Positions 38,079-45,880 of a DNA stretch of 64,000 nucleotides are shown here, piece after piece (the first letter of the stretch is position 1; the number at the start of each line of letters is the position of its first letter). The DNA lies in contig JBFMAB010000059.1 of assembly GCA_040755835.1 (NCBI GenBank), positions 216,337 to 280,336 on the forward strand, given 5' to 3'. This DNA is from JADLDB01 sp040755835. GTDB lineage: Bacteria > Myxococcota > Myxococcia > Myxococcales > Myxococcaceae. Below the pieces are notes generated by a model. It had not been told where the DNA came from. It did no database searches and saw nothing but the letters and a program-made list of their open reading frames with translations. The position numbers were made by a program, and so were the translations under genes.

Positions 38079-39077
38079 TCAGCGATTCGTGCGGGGAAAG
38101 ACGTGCTGCGGGACGCGCTTTGCGACGACCTCTTGTCCCGCGCCGCGCGGCGCGACGCGCCCGGCCCTTCGGAGGTCGTCCGGAATCATCGGGCGCCCGG
38201 GCGGACTCAACGTCCACGGGGGAAAAACCACGTCCAGTTCGCCGGCGCGGAACCGCGCCGACGCCGCGCGGTACGCGGCCACGAACTCCGCGAAGAGCTG
38301 CAACCACTGGACACGCACGAGCGCGCTCGACGTGTGGCACCGCGGCCGCTGTCCCCTCCGCTTCAGGGGAATCGAGCGATGCGGGTCCTCGCGCATCACG
38401 GCGCGTGCGCCCAACACCGGCCGCCCGGTGGCCGCGTGCTCGGCGGCGAGGGCATCGGCCAGCTCGCGCGCCAGGAGCGCGCGCGTCGACGCATCGCACG
38501 AGGCCCACGCCGTGATGGGCTCGAGCTCGACCCGTTCGCTCTCGACGATCCGCGGGCTCCACCGCCCCGCCTCCTCGAGCCCGCGCTTCGTGTGGCGCCA
38601 GTCCCAGTTGTAGAAGGGGAACACCTCGTCCTCGCCCAGCAGCGCCTTCAGGCAGGTCAGCCCCGGCCAGTCACCGGGGTGCGCCACGAGCCGCTCCTTC
38701 ACCCCGTGCGCGAGGATGTACCGGAGCCGATCGAGCTCGGCCTCGGCGTCGAGCACGGGCTCGCAGGAGAACCGACGCTGCCAGAAGGTGCCGACGCGCC
38801 CGAGCAGCGCATTGATCTTCTTCGCGATGTTGGAGAGGAGAAACTGCATGAAGCCTGACAGCGCCACACCACGCGCACGCACCAGGAGGTGCAGGTGGTT
38901 GGACAGGAACACGTACCCCCGCAGCTTCACCCCGTAGCGGCGCGCCGCGCGCGCGAGGATGGCCCCGATGATCTCCCGCGCTCGCTCGGAGGGCCGCAGC
39001 AACAGCTGGCCCTGGTGTGTCCTCGCCGTGACGAAATAAATCCCCTCTGGACCGTACATTCGAACCGCCTGCCCCAT
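38079..39077 (-). CDS. RAYT-like (REP-associated tyrosine transposase) family protein without the catalytic tyrosine
   Basis: 332 residues from the ATG at 39077. The N-terminal half matches the Y1/RAYT fold: GPEGIYFVTARTHQGQLLLR, then the HuH motif in VFLSNHLHLLVRARG, then GTFWQRRFSCEPVLDAEAEL and YILAHGVKERLVAHP (the RAYT 'RYI..NPV..GLV' strand). The usual tyrosine helix (YxRYFNRR) is replaced by FLLSNIAKKINALLG, with no Tyr. The C-terminal ~150 residues are an extra domain with WSPRIVESERVELEPITAWA. RAYTs mobilise REP repeats; this one, lacking the Tyr, may be a domesticated or differently catalysing member. A 577-base repeat-rich spacer lies directly upstream of its start. Confidence 0.8.
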   Translation of the reverse strand: MGQAVRMYGPEGIYFVTARTHQGQLLLRPSERAREIIGAILARAARRYGVKLRGYVFLSNHLHLLVRARGVALSGFMQFLLSNIAKKINALLGRVGTFWQRRFSCEPVLDAEAELDRLRYILAHGVKERLVAHPGDWPGLTCLKALLGEDEVFPFYNWDWRHTKRGLEEAGRWSPRIVESERVELEPITAWASCDASTRALLARELADALAAEHAATGRPVLGARAVMREDPHRSIPLKRRGQRPRCHTSSALVRVQWLQLFAEFVAAYRAASARFRAGELDVVFPPWTLSPPGRPMIPDDLRRAGRVAPRGAGQEVVAKRVPQHVFPRTNR

Positions 39078-39655
39078 CCGCGACCGCCCCCTGGTTCTCG
39101 AGTCGACCGGCGAGGGACAGAGGCGCGCCCTTCGCGCCCCTCCCACCCCGCCGAGCCGACGCTTGCGCTCTTCCGTACACGCACTCGTCGTCGGCACGAC
39201 CCGCTCTTCGCAGCGTTCGTGCCACCCACAAACTCGCGACCCCGCGAGCGAAGGGGTGCGTCCGCCGTCCCGCGTGCAGGCGCGGCGTTTCAAGCGCCGG
39301 ACGAGCGTGCATGCTCCAATTCGTTCTCAGTTCGCGAGAACAAATCCGATACTCGATACTCGAACAAACCAGATACTCAGAGGATCTGTGCTGCTGTGCT
39401 GCTGCTGCTGCTGCTGTGCTGTGCTGCTGCGCTCCGACGAGGTCCTCAGAGGCCTTCCCCCTCCCCAGGCCTTCCCCCTCCCCACCCTCCGCCTGAGCGC
39501 CCCCGGAGATCCTCTGAGGCCCTCCTCCTAAGGCCCTCCTCCAAAGGGGCCCTTCCGGAGGAGATCCTCTGAGACCCGCCCCCCCGCCCCGCGACCAGAG
39601 ACCCGCCCCCCCGCCCCGCGACCACCCGACCGCCCGCTCACCGGGCGTCACCTCG
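39078..39655. repeat. repeat-rich spacer between the RAYT-like gene and mrcA
   Basis: 578 bases with no convincing gene. In order: a mixed stretch (39078-39311); a short GATACTC/GATACTCG repeat (39345-39378); a CTG/GCTGT microsatellite (39386-39432); two adjacent 17-base copies of AGGCCTTCCCCCTCCCC (39450-39466, 39467-39483); a 14-base AGGCCCTCCTCC direct repeat (about 39520-39545); and two exact 27-base copies (39571-39597, 39598-39624) of a C-rich unit beginning GAGACCCGCCCCCCCG. Four copies of the CCTCTGAGG-type motif described separately are interleaved. Confidence 0.8.
39376..39576. repeat. REP-like motif cluster, GATCCTCTGAG(G/A)CC
   Basis: Four copies: CTCAGAGGATCT at 39376-39387, GGTCCTCAGAGGCC at 39441-39454, GATCCTCTGAGGCC at 39508-39521 and GATCCTCTGAGACC at 39563-39576. 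The core CCTCTGAGG/CCTCAGAGG is nearly self-complementary. Copies occur in both orientations, as REP sequences do. Related copies lie at 42273-42285, 44592-44635 and 46900-46957. Confidence 0.6.
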
Positions 39656-42238
39656 TCACGGAACCTGAAGGAACTGATTCGCGTCGACGGCCCCGCGATC
39701 CGGCTCGCTGTCCCGGGGCTCGGTGCCGCGCTTGAACCACAGCTGCACGCTGCCGCGGCCTGGGCTCGCGAGGCGCCCGGTCTTCTTGTCCACCCGGCGC
39801 TGCACCAGGTCGAGGCTCGGCGGCGGAGCGAACTCCGGCTGCTCCCGTCCCTCCAGGGCCTTCGTCATGTACGCCAGCCAGATCGGCAACGCCGCGCGCC
39901 CGCCCGTCTCGTAGCGCCCCAGCGGGTGGGGGTTCAGGTCGTAGCCCACCCACGCGCTCGTCACGAGGTCGCGGGTGAACGCGGTGAACCAGGCATCGAA
40001 CGAGTCGTTCGTGGTCCCGGTCTTCCCCGCCGCGGGCTTGCCCAGGCGCGACGCCGGAGCGCCCGTCCCTTCCCGCACCACGCCCCGCATCAGGTCCGTC
40101 ACGATGAACGCGCTCTCCGGCGAGATGACCTGCTCTCCCGGCTCGTACAGCCGCGCGTATCCGGCGGCCACGCGGTCCTGCAGCGACGCCCAGGGGTCGT
40201 CGTAGGCGGTGTGGTCTTCCACCATGCGGCCGAACCGGTCCTCGACTTTGCGCACGAAGTACGTCGGCTTCTTCACCCCCAGGCGATTCAGCGTCGCGTA
40301 CACCTGCGCGAGTTCGTACGGGTACACACAGGAGCTCCCCAGCGCGGCGGAGTAATCGGGGTTGATGGGCGTGGAGAACCCGAGCGTCTTCGCGAACTCG
40401 CCGATCTTCTGGATTCCGATGACCTCGTTCTTGTTCCCGAGGTATCGCGCGAGCTCGATGAAGGTCTTCACCGCGGGGATGTTCATCGAGTTCACCAGCG
40501 CGGTGCGCAGGAGCACCTCGCCCTGGAAGCCCTCGTCGTAGTTCGCCGGCTTCCACCGGTTCTGGTTCTCGGGGTCGTCGTAGACGATGGGGCTGTCGAC
40601 GATGACGGTGCCCTCGGTCCAGCCCATCTTCTCGATCGCGGCCGCGTAGACGATCGGCTTGAAACTCGAACCCGGCTGCCGGCACGCCTGGAACGCGCGG
40701 TTGTACTCGTTCGCGTCGAAGTCGTAGCCGCCCACCATCGCCAGCAGGTACTGCCGGTGCGGGTCGATGCTCACGATCGCCGCCTGCGGCTCCGGCTCCT
40801 GCTCGAGGCGCACCAGGGGGCCGGTGGTCGGCACCTCCTTCGCCAATGGCTCCGACCACGCCTCCTTGTCGTCGACGAGGCCCTTCGCGTCCTTCACCGC
40901 GCGTACGACCACCACGTCCCCGACCTTGAGCGGTGGCGTCACGGTGTTGATGAGCGCCGATGGGTAGTAGCGCTCGGCGTTCACCTCGCGCGCCCAGCGC
41001 ATGCCGAGCGCCGGAAGCCTGGCCACCTTCCCCCCGATGTTCACGTCGGCGACGAGGCGATCCTTCGAGAACGCGGTGACGAGGCCCACGTAGTACCGGC
41101 CGGGCGTCACATCGTCGTCCGCCATCACGGCGCGGCTCTTCGCGATGAAGGCGTCCTGTTCGGCCTTCGAGTCGAGGTGCATCACCGGCCCGCGGAAACC
41201 CTGCCGCTTGTCGACCGCGAGGAGCCCCCACAGCACCGCCTCCTGCGCGGCGCGCTGCTTCTCGGAGTCCATGGTGGTGAAGATCTTGAGCCCCTCGTTG
41301 AGGAGCGCCGGGTTCCCGTAGCGGCTCACCACGTCGCGGCGGACCTCCTCGGTGAAGTACGGCGCGAACTCGTGGAAGACGTCCTCCACCGGGTAGACCT
41401 TGACCTCGGCCTGGCTGGCCTCGTCGTGCTCGGCCTTCGTGATCATCCCCTTGTTCAGCATCTGCCCGAGCACGTACTGGCGACGCTTGCGCGCGGCCTC
41501 GGCGTTGCTGAACGGCGAGTAGGTCGAGGGCGCCTGCGGGAGGCCGGCGATGAGCGCCATCTCCGCGAGCGTGAGATCCTTCACGTCCTTCCGGAAGTAG
41601 TTCTCGGCCGCGGACTGCACGCCGTAGCTGTGGTGCCCGAGGTACACGTTGTTCAGGTAGAGGTAGAGGATCTCTTCCTTCGTCAGCTCGCGCTCCAGCC
41701 GGCGGGCGAGGAGCGCCTCGCGCACCTTGCGCTTGATGTTCTTGGCCGTGGCCTCCTTGTAACCCTCGGCGCTGATGAGCACGGCTTTGGCCGTCTGCTG
41801 CGTCAGGGTCGAGCCGCCCTGCACCTTGCCCTTGCCGGTCAGCTTCTTGGCGATGGTCTTGGTCGCCGCGCGGGCGGTACCGAGGACGTCGACGCCGAAG
41901 TGGTCGAAGAAGTCCGCGTCCTCGGCGGCGATGAAGGCCTGCACGAGGCGCTTGGGGATGCGCTCGTACGGCACCACCTTGCGGCGCTCGTTGTAAAACT
42001 CGCCGGCGAGCACGCCGTCCACCGTGTAGACCTCGGAGAGGATGGGCGGTCGGTACTCCTCCACCTTCGGAAAATCCGGGAGGCCGTCGCTGAACTTCCA
42101 CCAGGCGAAGCCGTAGGCGAAGAGACCGGCCGTCAGCCCGGTCAACGTGAAGAAGCCGACCAGCTTGAACGGCAGCTTCCACCAGCGCTTCTCGGGCACG
42201 TCGACCAGCACCAGCCGTGACTCGGAGGACTCACTCAT
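39656..42238 (-). CDS. mrcA: penicillin-binding protein 1A (transglycosylase/transpeptidase)
   Basis: 860 residues, with one membrane helix near the N-terminus (KLVGFFTLTGLTAGLFAYGF). Transglycosylase domain GT51: catalytic E106 in AFIAAEDADFFDHFGVD, then GKGKVQGGSTLTQQTAKAVL. Transpeptidase: S524-x-x-K in CRQPGSSFKPIVYAA, the SxN motif in LVNSMNIPAVKTF, and KTGT in KPAAGKTGTTNDSFDAWF. An OB-like insert lies between them. It polymerises and cross-links peptidoglycan at the inner membrane. The ATG overlaps the RluC/D stop (ATGA), so the two are co-translated. The C-terminus (GSVQLWFKRGTEPRDSEPDR) extends beyond the enzyme domain. Confidence 0.96.
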   Translation of the reverse strand: MSESSESRLVLVDVPEKRWWKLPFKLVGFFTLTGLTAGLFAYGFAWWKFSDGLPDFPKVEEYRPPILSEVYTVDGVLAGEFYNERRKVVPYERIPKRLVQAFIAAEDADFFDHFGVDVLGTARAATKTIAKKLTGKGKVQGGSTLTQQTAKAVLISAEGYKEATAKNIKRKVREALLARRLERELTKEEILYLYLNNVYLGHHSYGVQSAAENYFRKDVKDLTLAEMALIAGLPQAPSTYSPFSNAEAARKRRQYVLGQMLNKGMITKAEHDEASQAEVKVYPVEDVFHEFAPYFTEEVRRDVVSRYGNPALLNEGLKIFTTMDSEKQRAAQEAVLWGLLAVDKRQGFRGPVMHLDSKAEQDAFIAKSRAVMADDDVTPGRYYVGLVTAFSKDRLVADVNIGGKVARLPALGMRWAREVNAERYYPSALINTVTPPLKVGDVVVVRAVKDAKGLVDDKEAWSEPLAKEVPTTGPLVRLEQEPEPQAAIVSIDPHRQYLLAMVGGYDFDANEYNRAFQACRQPGSSFKPIVYAAAIEKMGWTEGTVIVDSPIVYDDPENQNRWKPANYDEGFQGEVLLRTALVNSMNIPAVKTFIELARYLGNKNEVIGIQKIGEFAKTLGFSTPINPDYSAALGSSCVYPYELAQVYATLNRLGVKKPTYFVRKVEDRFGRMVEDHTAYDDPWASLQDRVAAGYARLYEPGEQVISPESAFIVTDLMRGVVREGTGAPASRLGKPAAGKTGTTNDSFDAWFTAFTRDLVTSAWVGYDLNPHPLGRYETGGRAALPIWLAYMTKALEGREQPEFAPPPSLDLVQRRVDKKTGRLASPGRGSVQLWFKRGTEPRDSEPDRGAVDANQFLQVP

Positions 42239-43248
42239 TCCCGCTTTTTCTCCTGGCGCTTCAACGACTTGGGGTCCTCTGAGGCTCCCTGCGCCGGCCA
42301 GGGGAGGCCGGAGCGCTGCAACACATCCACGAGCTCCGCCGGGAGCTTCGCTTCGACCACCACCCGCCGCCCATCTGCGGGGTGAGGGAATTCCAGCCTC
42401 GCCGCGTGCAGAAACAACCGCGCGAGCCCCCACCGTGCTTTCGCTTCGCGGTTGAACGCGAAGTCCCCGTGCTTCGGGTCCCCCGCCACGGGGTGGCCGA
42501 TGGCAGCGAAATGTCGCCGAATCTGATGCGTGCGGCCAGTCTCTATCGCGCATTCCACCAGGGACACGTGGCTGGTGTGACACAGCACCTTGTACCGGGT
42601 CCGTGCTTCCTGGAGGTTGACGCCGCGCCGCGCCTTCGACTCCGCCGTCTGCTGGTGCTCGGCCAGTGGCAGGTCGATGAGCCCACAGTCGCGCGGCAGC
42701 TTCCCCTTCACGAGGGCGAGGTACCGCTTCTTCGCCTTGTGGTGGGTGAAGACGTCGGTGAAGTGCACCATCGCCGGCCGGCGCTTGGCGACGACGAGGA
42801 CGCCGGACGTCTCGCGGTCGATGCGGTGCGCGGGGCTCGCGGCGAACTCGTTGCGGACGGCGCGCGGCCCCAGGTGCGCGCGCACGAGGTCGACCACGGT
42901 GCCGCCGGTGATGCCGCTGCCGGTGTGCACGGCCATGCCGGACGGCTTGTCCAGCACCAGAATCCACTCGTCCTCGAGCAGGACGACGAGCTGCGAGAGG
43001 TCGACCGGGGGCGGCGGCGCCGGAGCGCGCTCCCGGTCTCCGAGGAGCTGCTGCTCGTCGCCGCGGATCGTCACCACGTCGCCCACGGCCAGGTGCTGCT
43101 CGGGCTGCGCCCGCTTGCCGTTCACCCGCACCTTCTTCACGCGGATCATCTTGAAGACGTGCGACGTCGGGACGTTCGGCAAGGTCCGTTTGAGGTACTT
43201 GTCCAGGCGAACGCCGGCGAAGTCCTCGCTGATACGGAACTCCAGCAT
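42235..43248 (-). CDS. RluC/RluD-type 23S rRNA pseudouridine synthase
   Basis: 337 residues. S4 RNA-binding domain first (FAGVRLDKYLKRTLPNVPTS, then VFKMIRVKKVRVNGKRAQPE). Pseudouridine synthase core next: LDKPSGMAVHTGSG, then the catalytic Asp144 in PAHRIDRETSGVLVVAKRRP, and HQIRRHFAAIGHPVAGDPKH. It modifies uridines in large-subunit rRNA in the cytoplasm. The C-terminal tail GASEDPKSLKRQEKKRE is encoded across a copy of the CCTCTGAGG repeat motif, so the repeat has become part of the coding sequence. The gene leads into mrcA through an ATGA overlap. Confidence 0.93.
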   Translation of the reverse strand: MLEFRISEDFAGVRLDKYLKRTLPNVPTSHVFKMIRVKKVRVNGKRAQPEQHLAVGDVVTIRGDEQQLLGDRERAPAPPPPVDLSQLVVLLEDEWILVLDKPSGMAVHTGSGITGGTVVDLVRAHLGPRAVRNEFAASPAHRIDRETSGVLVVAKRRPAMVHFTDVFTHHKAKKRYLALVKGKLPRDCGLIDLPLAEHQQTAESKARRGVNLQEARTRYKVLCHTSHVSLVECAIETGRTHQIRRHFAAIGHPVAGDPKHGDFAFNREAKARWGLARLFLHAARLEFPHPADGRRVVVEAKLPAELVDVLQRSGLPWPAQGASEDPKSLKRQEKKRE

Positions 43249-43329
43249 GGAAGCGGCTGTGTATATGGGCTCCTGGCGGATTGGAAACGTTGTGGAAGCG
43301 CCCCGAAGGTGCAGATAGAAGGCCGCGTC

Positions 43330-44547
43330 ATGGCCAAGCAGCCCAGCATCGAAGAGCTCCTCAAGAACGGGTCGAAGCAGTGGAACCAGCTCCGCAAGGA
43401 CGGAAAGGTCCCGCTCGACCACACGGGCGCTACGTTCCCCCACCTCTTCTCGGCGAACGCCGACCTCTCGGGCCTCACGCTGATCGGCTCGGAGTGGGAG
43501 AAGTGCGACCTGTCGAAGGTGAGCTTCAAGGACACCGACCTCTCGAACTCGTACTTCCACGGCGGTCGTCTTCAGGACTGCGACTTCCGCGGCGCGAACC
43601 TCTCGGGCGTCACCTTCGAGAAGCTGAAGCTCCTTCGCTGTGACTTCACTGGCGCGTCGGGGCTCGAGGAGATCGAGTTCGACGACGTGGACATGGATCG
43701 CGTGGTGGGCCTCGACGGGGAAGACGCGCCGCCGCCGCCTCCTCCGCCGGCCGTGGGCATCACCAGCTTCACGCGCGAGCAGCGGGCCGCGGCGATGGCC
43801 GCGCAGCAACCCGCGCCCGAGAGCGAGTTGCCGCCCTTCCGGCCCGGCGACACGCCCGGCTCCCTGTTGTTCCGAGCGCTCAAGCACGTGGCGAATCCCC
43901 CGCCCTGGGTGCTGGACGTGCCGGGCCTCCGCCTGCCCCTGCCGGTCCGCATGCCGCCGGGAACCAGCCTGGAGCACCTGTACCGCGAGGCCGTGAAGAC
44001 GCGGCTCGAGGGCCGCCGGCCGGTCCCCGACATGCAGGCGGTCGCGAAGGCGAAGCAGATCGTCGCGGAAGGTGGCGCCGACGTCGCCCTCGCGGTGAGC
44101 TACCTGCACGAGGTGGACGAGGCGGTCGCGCCCTCCGAGGCGGCGGTGGACATCCTCAACGGTGCGCTCCGCGAGGCGGTGGAGGTCGACGACCCGACGG
44201 CGGACGTCGACCCGCGCATCACGCTGGCGCTGAGCGAGCTGCGGGCCAGCGCGGAGGCACTCGAACACGTGGGCGAGCTCCGCATGCGCCTCGCCGCGTG
44301 CACGCTCTTCACCGCGCTCCTCGAGGCCGGGTTCTCCCCGGAGAACAACTGGGACGAGGCGGTGGACTCGACCGAGGCCTCGCAGGACCTCGCGCACGTG
44401 GCCACCAACGGCAATCGCGAGCTGCTCGCCGACGCGTTCCGGGCGTTTGCGGAACTGCCGGAGGAGGTGCGGATGCGCCGCCTCGCGTACCTCGCCGAGG
44501 CCACGGCGCACGTCGAGGCGATGGCGGGCCCGCCCGTCGAAGGCTGA
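43330..44547 (+). CDS. pentapeptide-repeat protein, function unknown
   Basis: 405 residues, ATG at 43330. Residues about 40-105 are a short pentapeptide helix (SANADLSGLTLIG, CDLSKVSFKDTDLSN, CDFRGANLSGVTFEKLKLLR). A polyproline linker (APPPPPPPAVG, about 130) follows. The second half is a non-repeating helical domain (GDTPGSLLFRALKHVANPPP, then VSYLHEVDEAVAPSEAAVDI, then DAFRAFAELPEEVRMRRLAY). No signal peptide, so probably cytoplasmic. It is divergent from the RluC/D gene across 81 bases. The family is common in myxobacteria without known function; quinolone-protection pentapeptide proteins are much longer helices and do not fit. Confidence 0.8.
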   Translation: MAKQPSIEELLKNGSKQWNQLRKDGKVPLDHTGATFPHLFSANADLSGLTLIGSEWEKCDLSKVSFKDTDLSNSYFHGGRLQDCDFRGANLSGVTFEKLKLLRCDFTGASGLEEIEFDDVDMDRVVGLDGEDAPPPPPPPAVGITSFTREQRAAAMAAQQPAPESELPPFRPGDTPGSLLFRALKHVANPPPWVLDVPGLRLPLPVRMPPGTSLEHLYREAVKTRLEGRRPVPDMQAVAKAKQIVAEGGADVALAVSYLHEVDEAVAPSEAAVDILNGALREAVEVDDPTADVDPRITLALSELRASAEALEHVGELRMRLAACTLFTALLEAGFSPENNWDEAVDSTEASQDLAHVATNGNRELLADAFRAFAELPEEVRMRRLAYLAEATAHVEAMAGPPVEG

Positions 44548-44591
44548 CTCCAAGTATTTGGATTTCCTGAAGAAAGGGAGGTCGAAAGGGA

Positions 44592-44635
44592 GGTCCTCGG
44601 AGGATCTTTCTCTCTCTCTCCGGTCCTCTGAGACC
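44592..44635. repeat. two REP-like motif copies downstream of the pentapeptide gene
   Basis: GGTCCTCGGAGGATCT at 44592-44607 and GGTCCTCTGAGACC at 44622-44635, separated by a CT-rich run. They lie in the convergent spacer between the pentapeptide gene and the HprK-like gene. The second copy has inverted GGTC/GACC ends, so it can form a hairpin and may also help terminate both transcripts. Confidence 0.55.
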
Positions 44636-44664
44636 GTTTGTTTTCGTTCAGCTTCCTTCTCCGT

Positions 44665-45423
44665 CTACCGCAGCACGGTCCCGACGAAGGTGGCGACCTC
44701 CGGTGCCTTCCGGAACGCCAGCGTCCGAAGTTCGACGGCCCCGAGAAACGCGAGCACGCGCTTTCGCACCTCGACGCGGGGCAGCGCCACCTCGTCCACC
44801 GCGAAGCACTGCGCCAGGGCCACCTGTGTCGCCTCGGTCGCCCCCAGCGGCTCGAGCGCCTCGCGGTCAGCCTTGCGGAGCGTCACGAAGTACCGCGCTC
44901 GGACCAGGCCGGGATTGCCCTCGTTGTCGAAGTCGGAGCGGAAGGGGGTGCCGCCGACCCGCCCATCCGGGAAGAGTTGCACGACCTCGTCCGTCAGCAG
45001 CCGAAGCCCACCCGTGCGGCACAGACGCGAAAGCGTCGACTTCCCATCGCCACTCTTCCCGCACGCCACGATGCCCACCTCGCCCTCCGCCAGCGCGGCG
45101 GCGTGCACGAGCACCCCGCCCTGCCGCGTGGTGCCGAGGTACCACGCGAGGCGCAGCACGAGCTCTCCCAGGAACGGCCCGTCCTCCACCTGCACGTGCA
45201 GCACGCCCTCCTCGAGGCGAATCACGCAGCGGCCCAGCGGGCCTTCGACCGGCTGCCCGTCGACGGACGTGTGACGTTGGACGCGCAGGAGCGCCGACGC
45301 TGCCGACGACTCGACGACGAAGCGGCGCCAGTGCACGCGCGGCGTCGACATCTCGAGGATCGACCGGTCGACCTCCAGCACGCCTTCGCCGCACGCGAGC
45401 GGGACGACCTCCGACGGGCTCAC
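44665..45423 (-). CDS. HPr-kinase-like (HprK/ScmC-type) P-loop protein
   Basis: 252 residues from a GTG overlapping the PanD-like stop (GTGA). A Walker A loop lies at about residues 122-130 (GKSGDGKST), preceded by VLVHAAALAEGEVGIVAC and followed by the DE pair (RLLTDEVVQLFPDGRVGGTP). This is the layout of HprK-type kinases encoded in peptide-maturation and similar clusters ('vhaa..l.G.sGaGKSTl... lLsDE.v.l'). The HPr-specific N-terminal domain of true HprK/P is missing. Known relatives phosphorylate peptides or small molecules. It may act on a product of the PanD-like partner or on a peptide encoded elsewhere; the sequence does not show which. Last gene of the 48.9-44.7 kb operon. Confidence 0.75.
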   Translation of the reverse strand: MSPSEVVPLACGEGVLEVDRSILEMSTPRVHWRRFVVESSAASALLRVQRHTSVDGQPVEGPLGRCVIRLEEGVLHVQVEDGPFLGELVLRLAWYLGTTRQGGVLVHAAALAEGEVGIVACGKSGDGKSTLSRLCRTGGLRLLTDEVVQLFPDGRVGGTPFRSDFDNEGNPGLVRARYFVTLRKADREALEPLGATEATQVALAQCFAVDEVALPRVEVRKRVLAFLGAVELRTLAFRKAPEVATFVGTVLR

Positions 45424-45866
45424 GGGCGACGGGCCTTCCCCGGCGCGGCGCTCGGCTCCGGACTGGCGGTTGCGCGCGCGCCCCCCGCCTTCGCCGCGGG
45501 AGGCACGACCCGGTTCCGCGCATCGACCACCACCATCCGCGGTTGGTGCCGCGAGGCCGACTTCTCCTTCATCCACGCCCAGGCGGACAGCACGAGCACG
45601 TCACCCACCGCCGCGAAGTGGGCCGCGGGGCCGAGCACCTCCACGCCGCCGGGCGCCTTCTGACTGACGACCAGCGCGGTGGAGAACCGTGCGCCCGTCG
45701 TGACGTTGAGGACGTCGACCTTCTCGTTTGCAAGGAGTCCCGCGCTCGCGACGATGCCGGCGTCGAGCACCACCGAGTCGGCTCCCGCGCGCTCGGACCG
45801 CGTGACGGTGAGCGACTGCACGGACGCGAGCAACACCTGCCGCAGCGCCTTGGAGGGTTCCGCCAT
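45420..45866 (-). CDS. aspartate-decarboxylase-fold (PanD-like) protein lacking catalytic residues
   Basis: 148 residues. It aligns along its length with aspartate 1-decarboxylase: RQVLLASVQSLTVTRSE for the N-terminal strand, GADSVVLDAGIVASAGLLAN around the cleavage site, KVDVLNVTTGARFSTALVVS, then GPAAHFAAVGDVLVLSAWAW. The key residues differ. The cleavage pair Gly24-Ser25 is Asp-Ser, Lys9 of the L-K-x-K-I-H-R motif is Ser, and the catalytic Tyr58 position (R-F-x-T-Y) is Ala. It is therefore unlikely to make beta-alanine as PanD does, although the Ser could still allow self-processing. A basic Ala-rich tail (PPAAKAGGARATASPEPSAA) is extra. Coupled to the HprK-like gene by GTGA. Confidence 0.75.
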   Translation of the reverse strand: MAEPSKALRQVLLASVQSLTVTRSERAGADSVVLDAGIVASAGLLANEKVDVLNVTTGARFSTALVVSQKAPGGVEVLGPAAHFAAVGDVLVLSAWAWMKEKSASRHQPRMVVVDARNRVVPPAAKAGGARATASPEPSAAPGKARRP

Positions 45867-45880
45867 GCGACCGGGTTGTG

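Noticed and set aside
39388..39432. The CTG run as part of a coding region.
   Set aside because: All frames give simple Leu/Ala/Cys runs flanked by stops or non-coding composition, and neighbouring bases are tandem repeats.
38671..39651. Alternative minus-strand frame covering the spacer upstream of the RAYT-like gene.
   Set aside because: It crosses the tandem repeats, has simple Gly/Ala/Arg composition and overlaps the RAYT-like frame out of phase.
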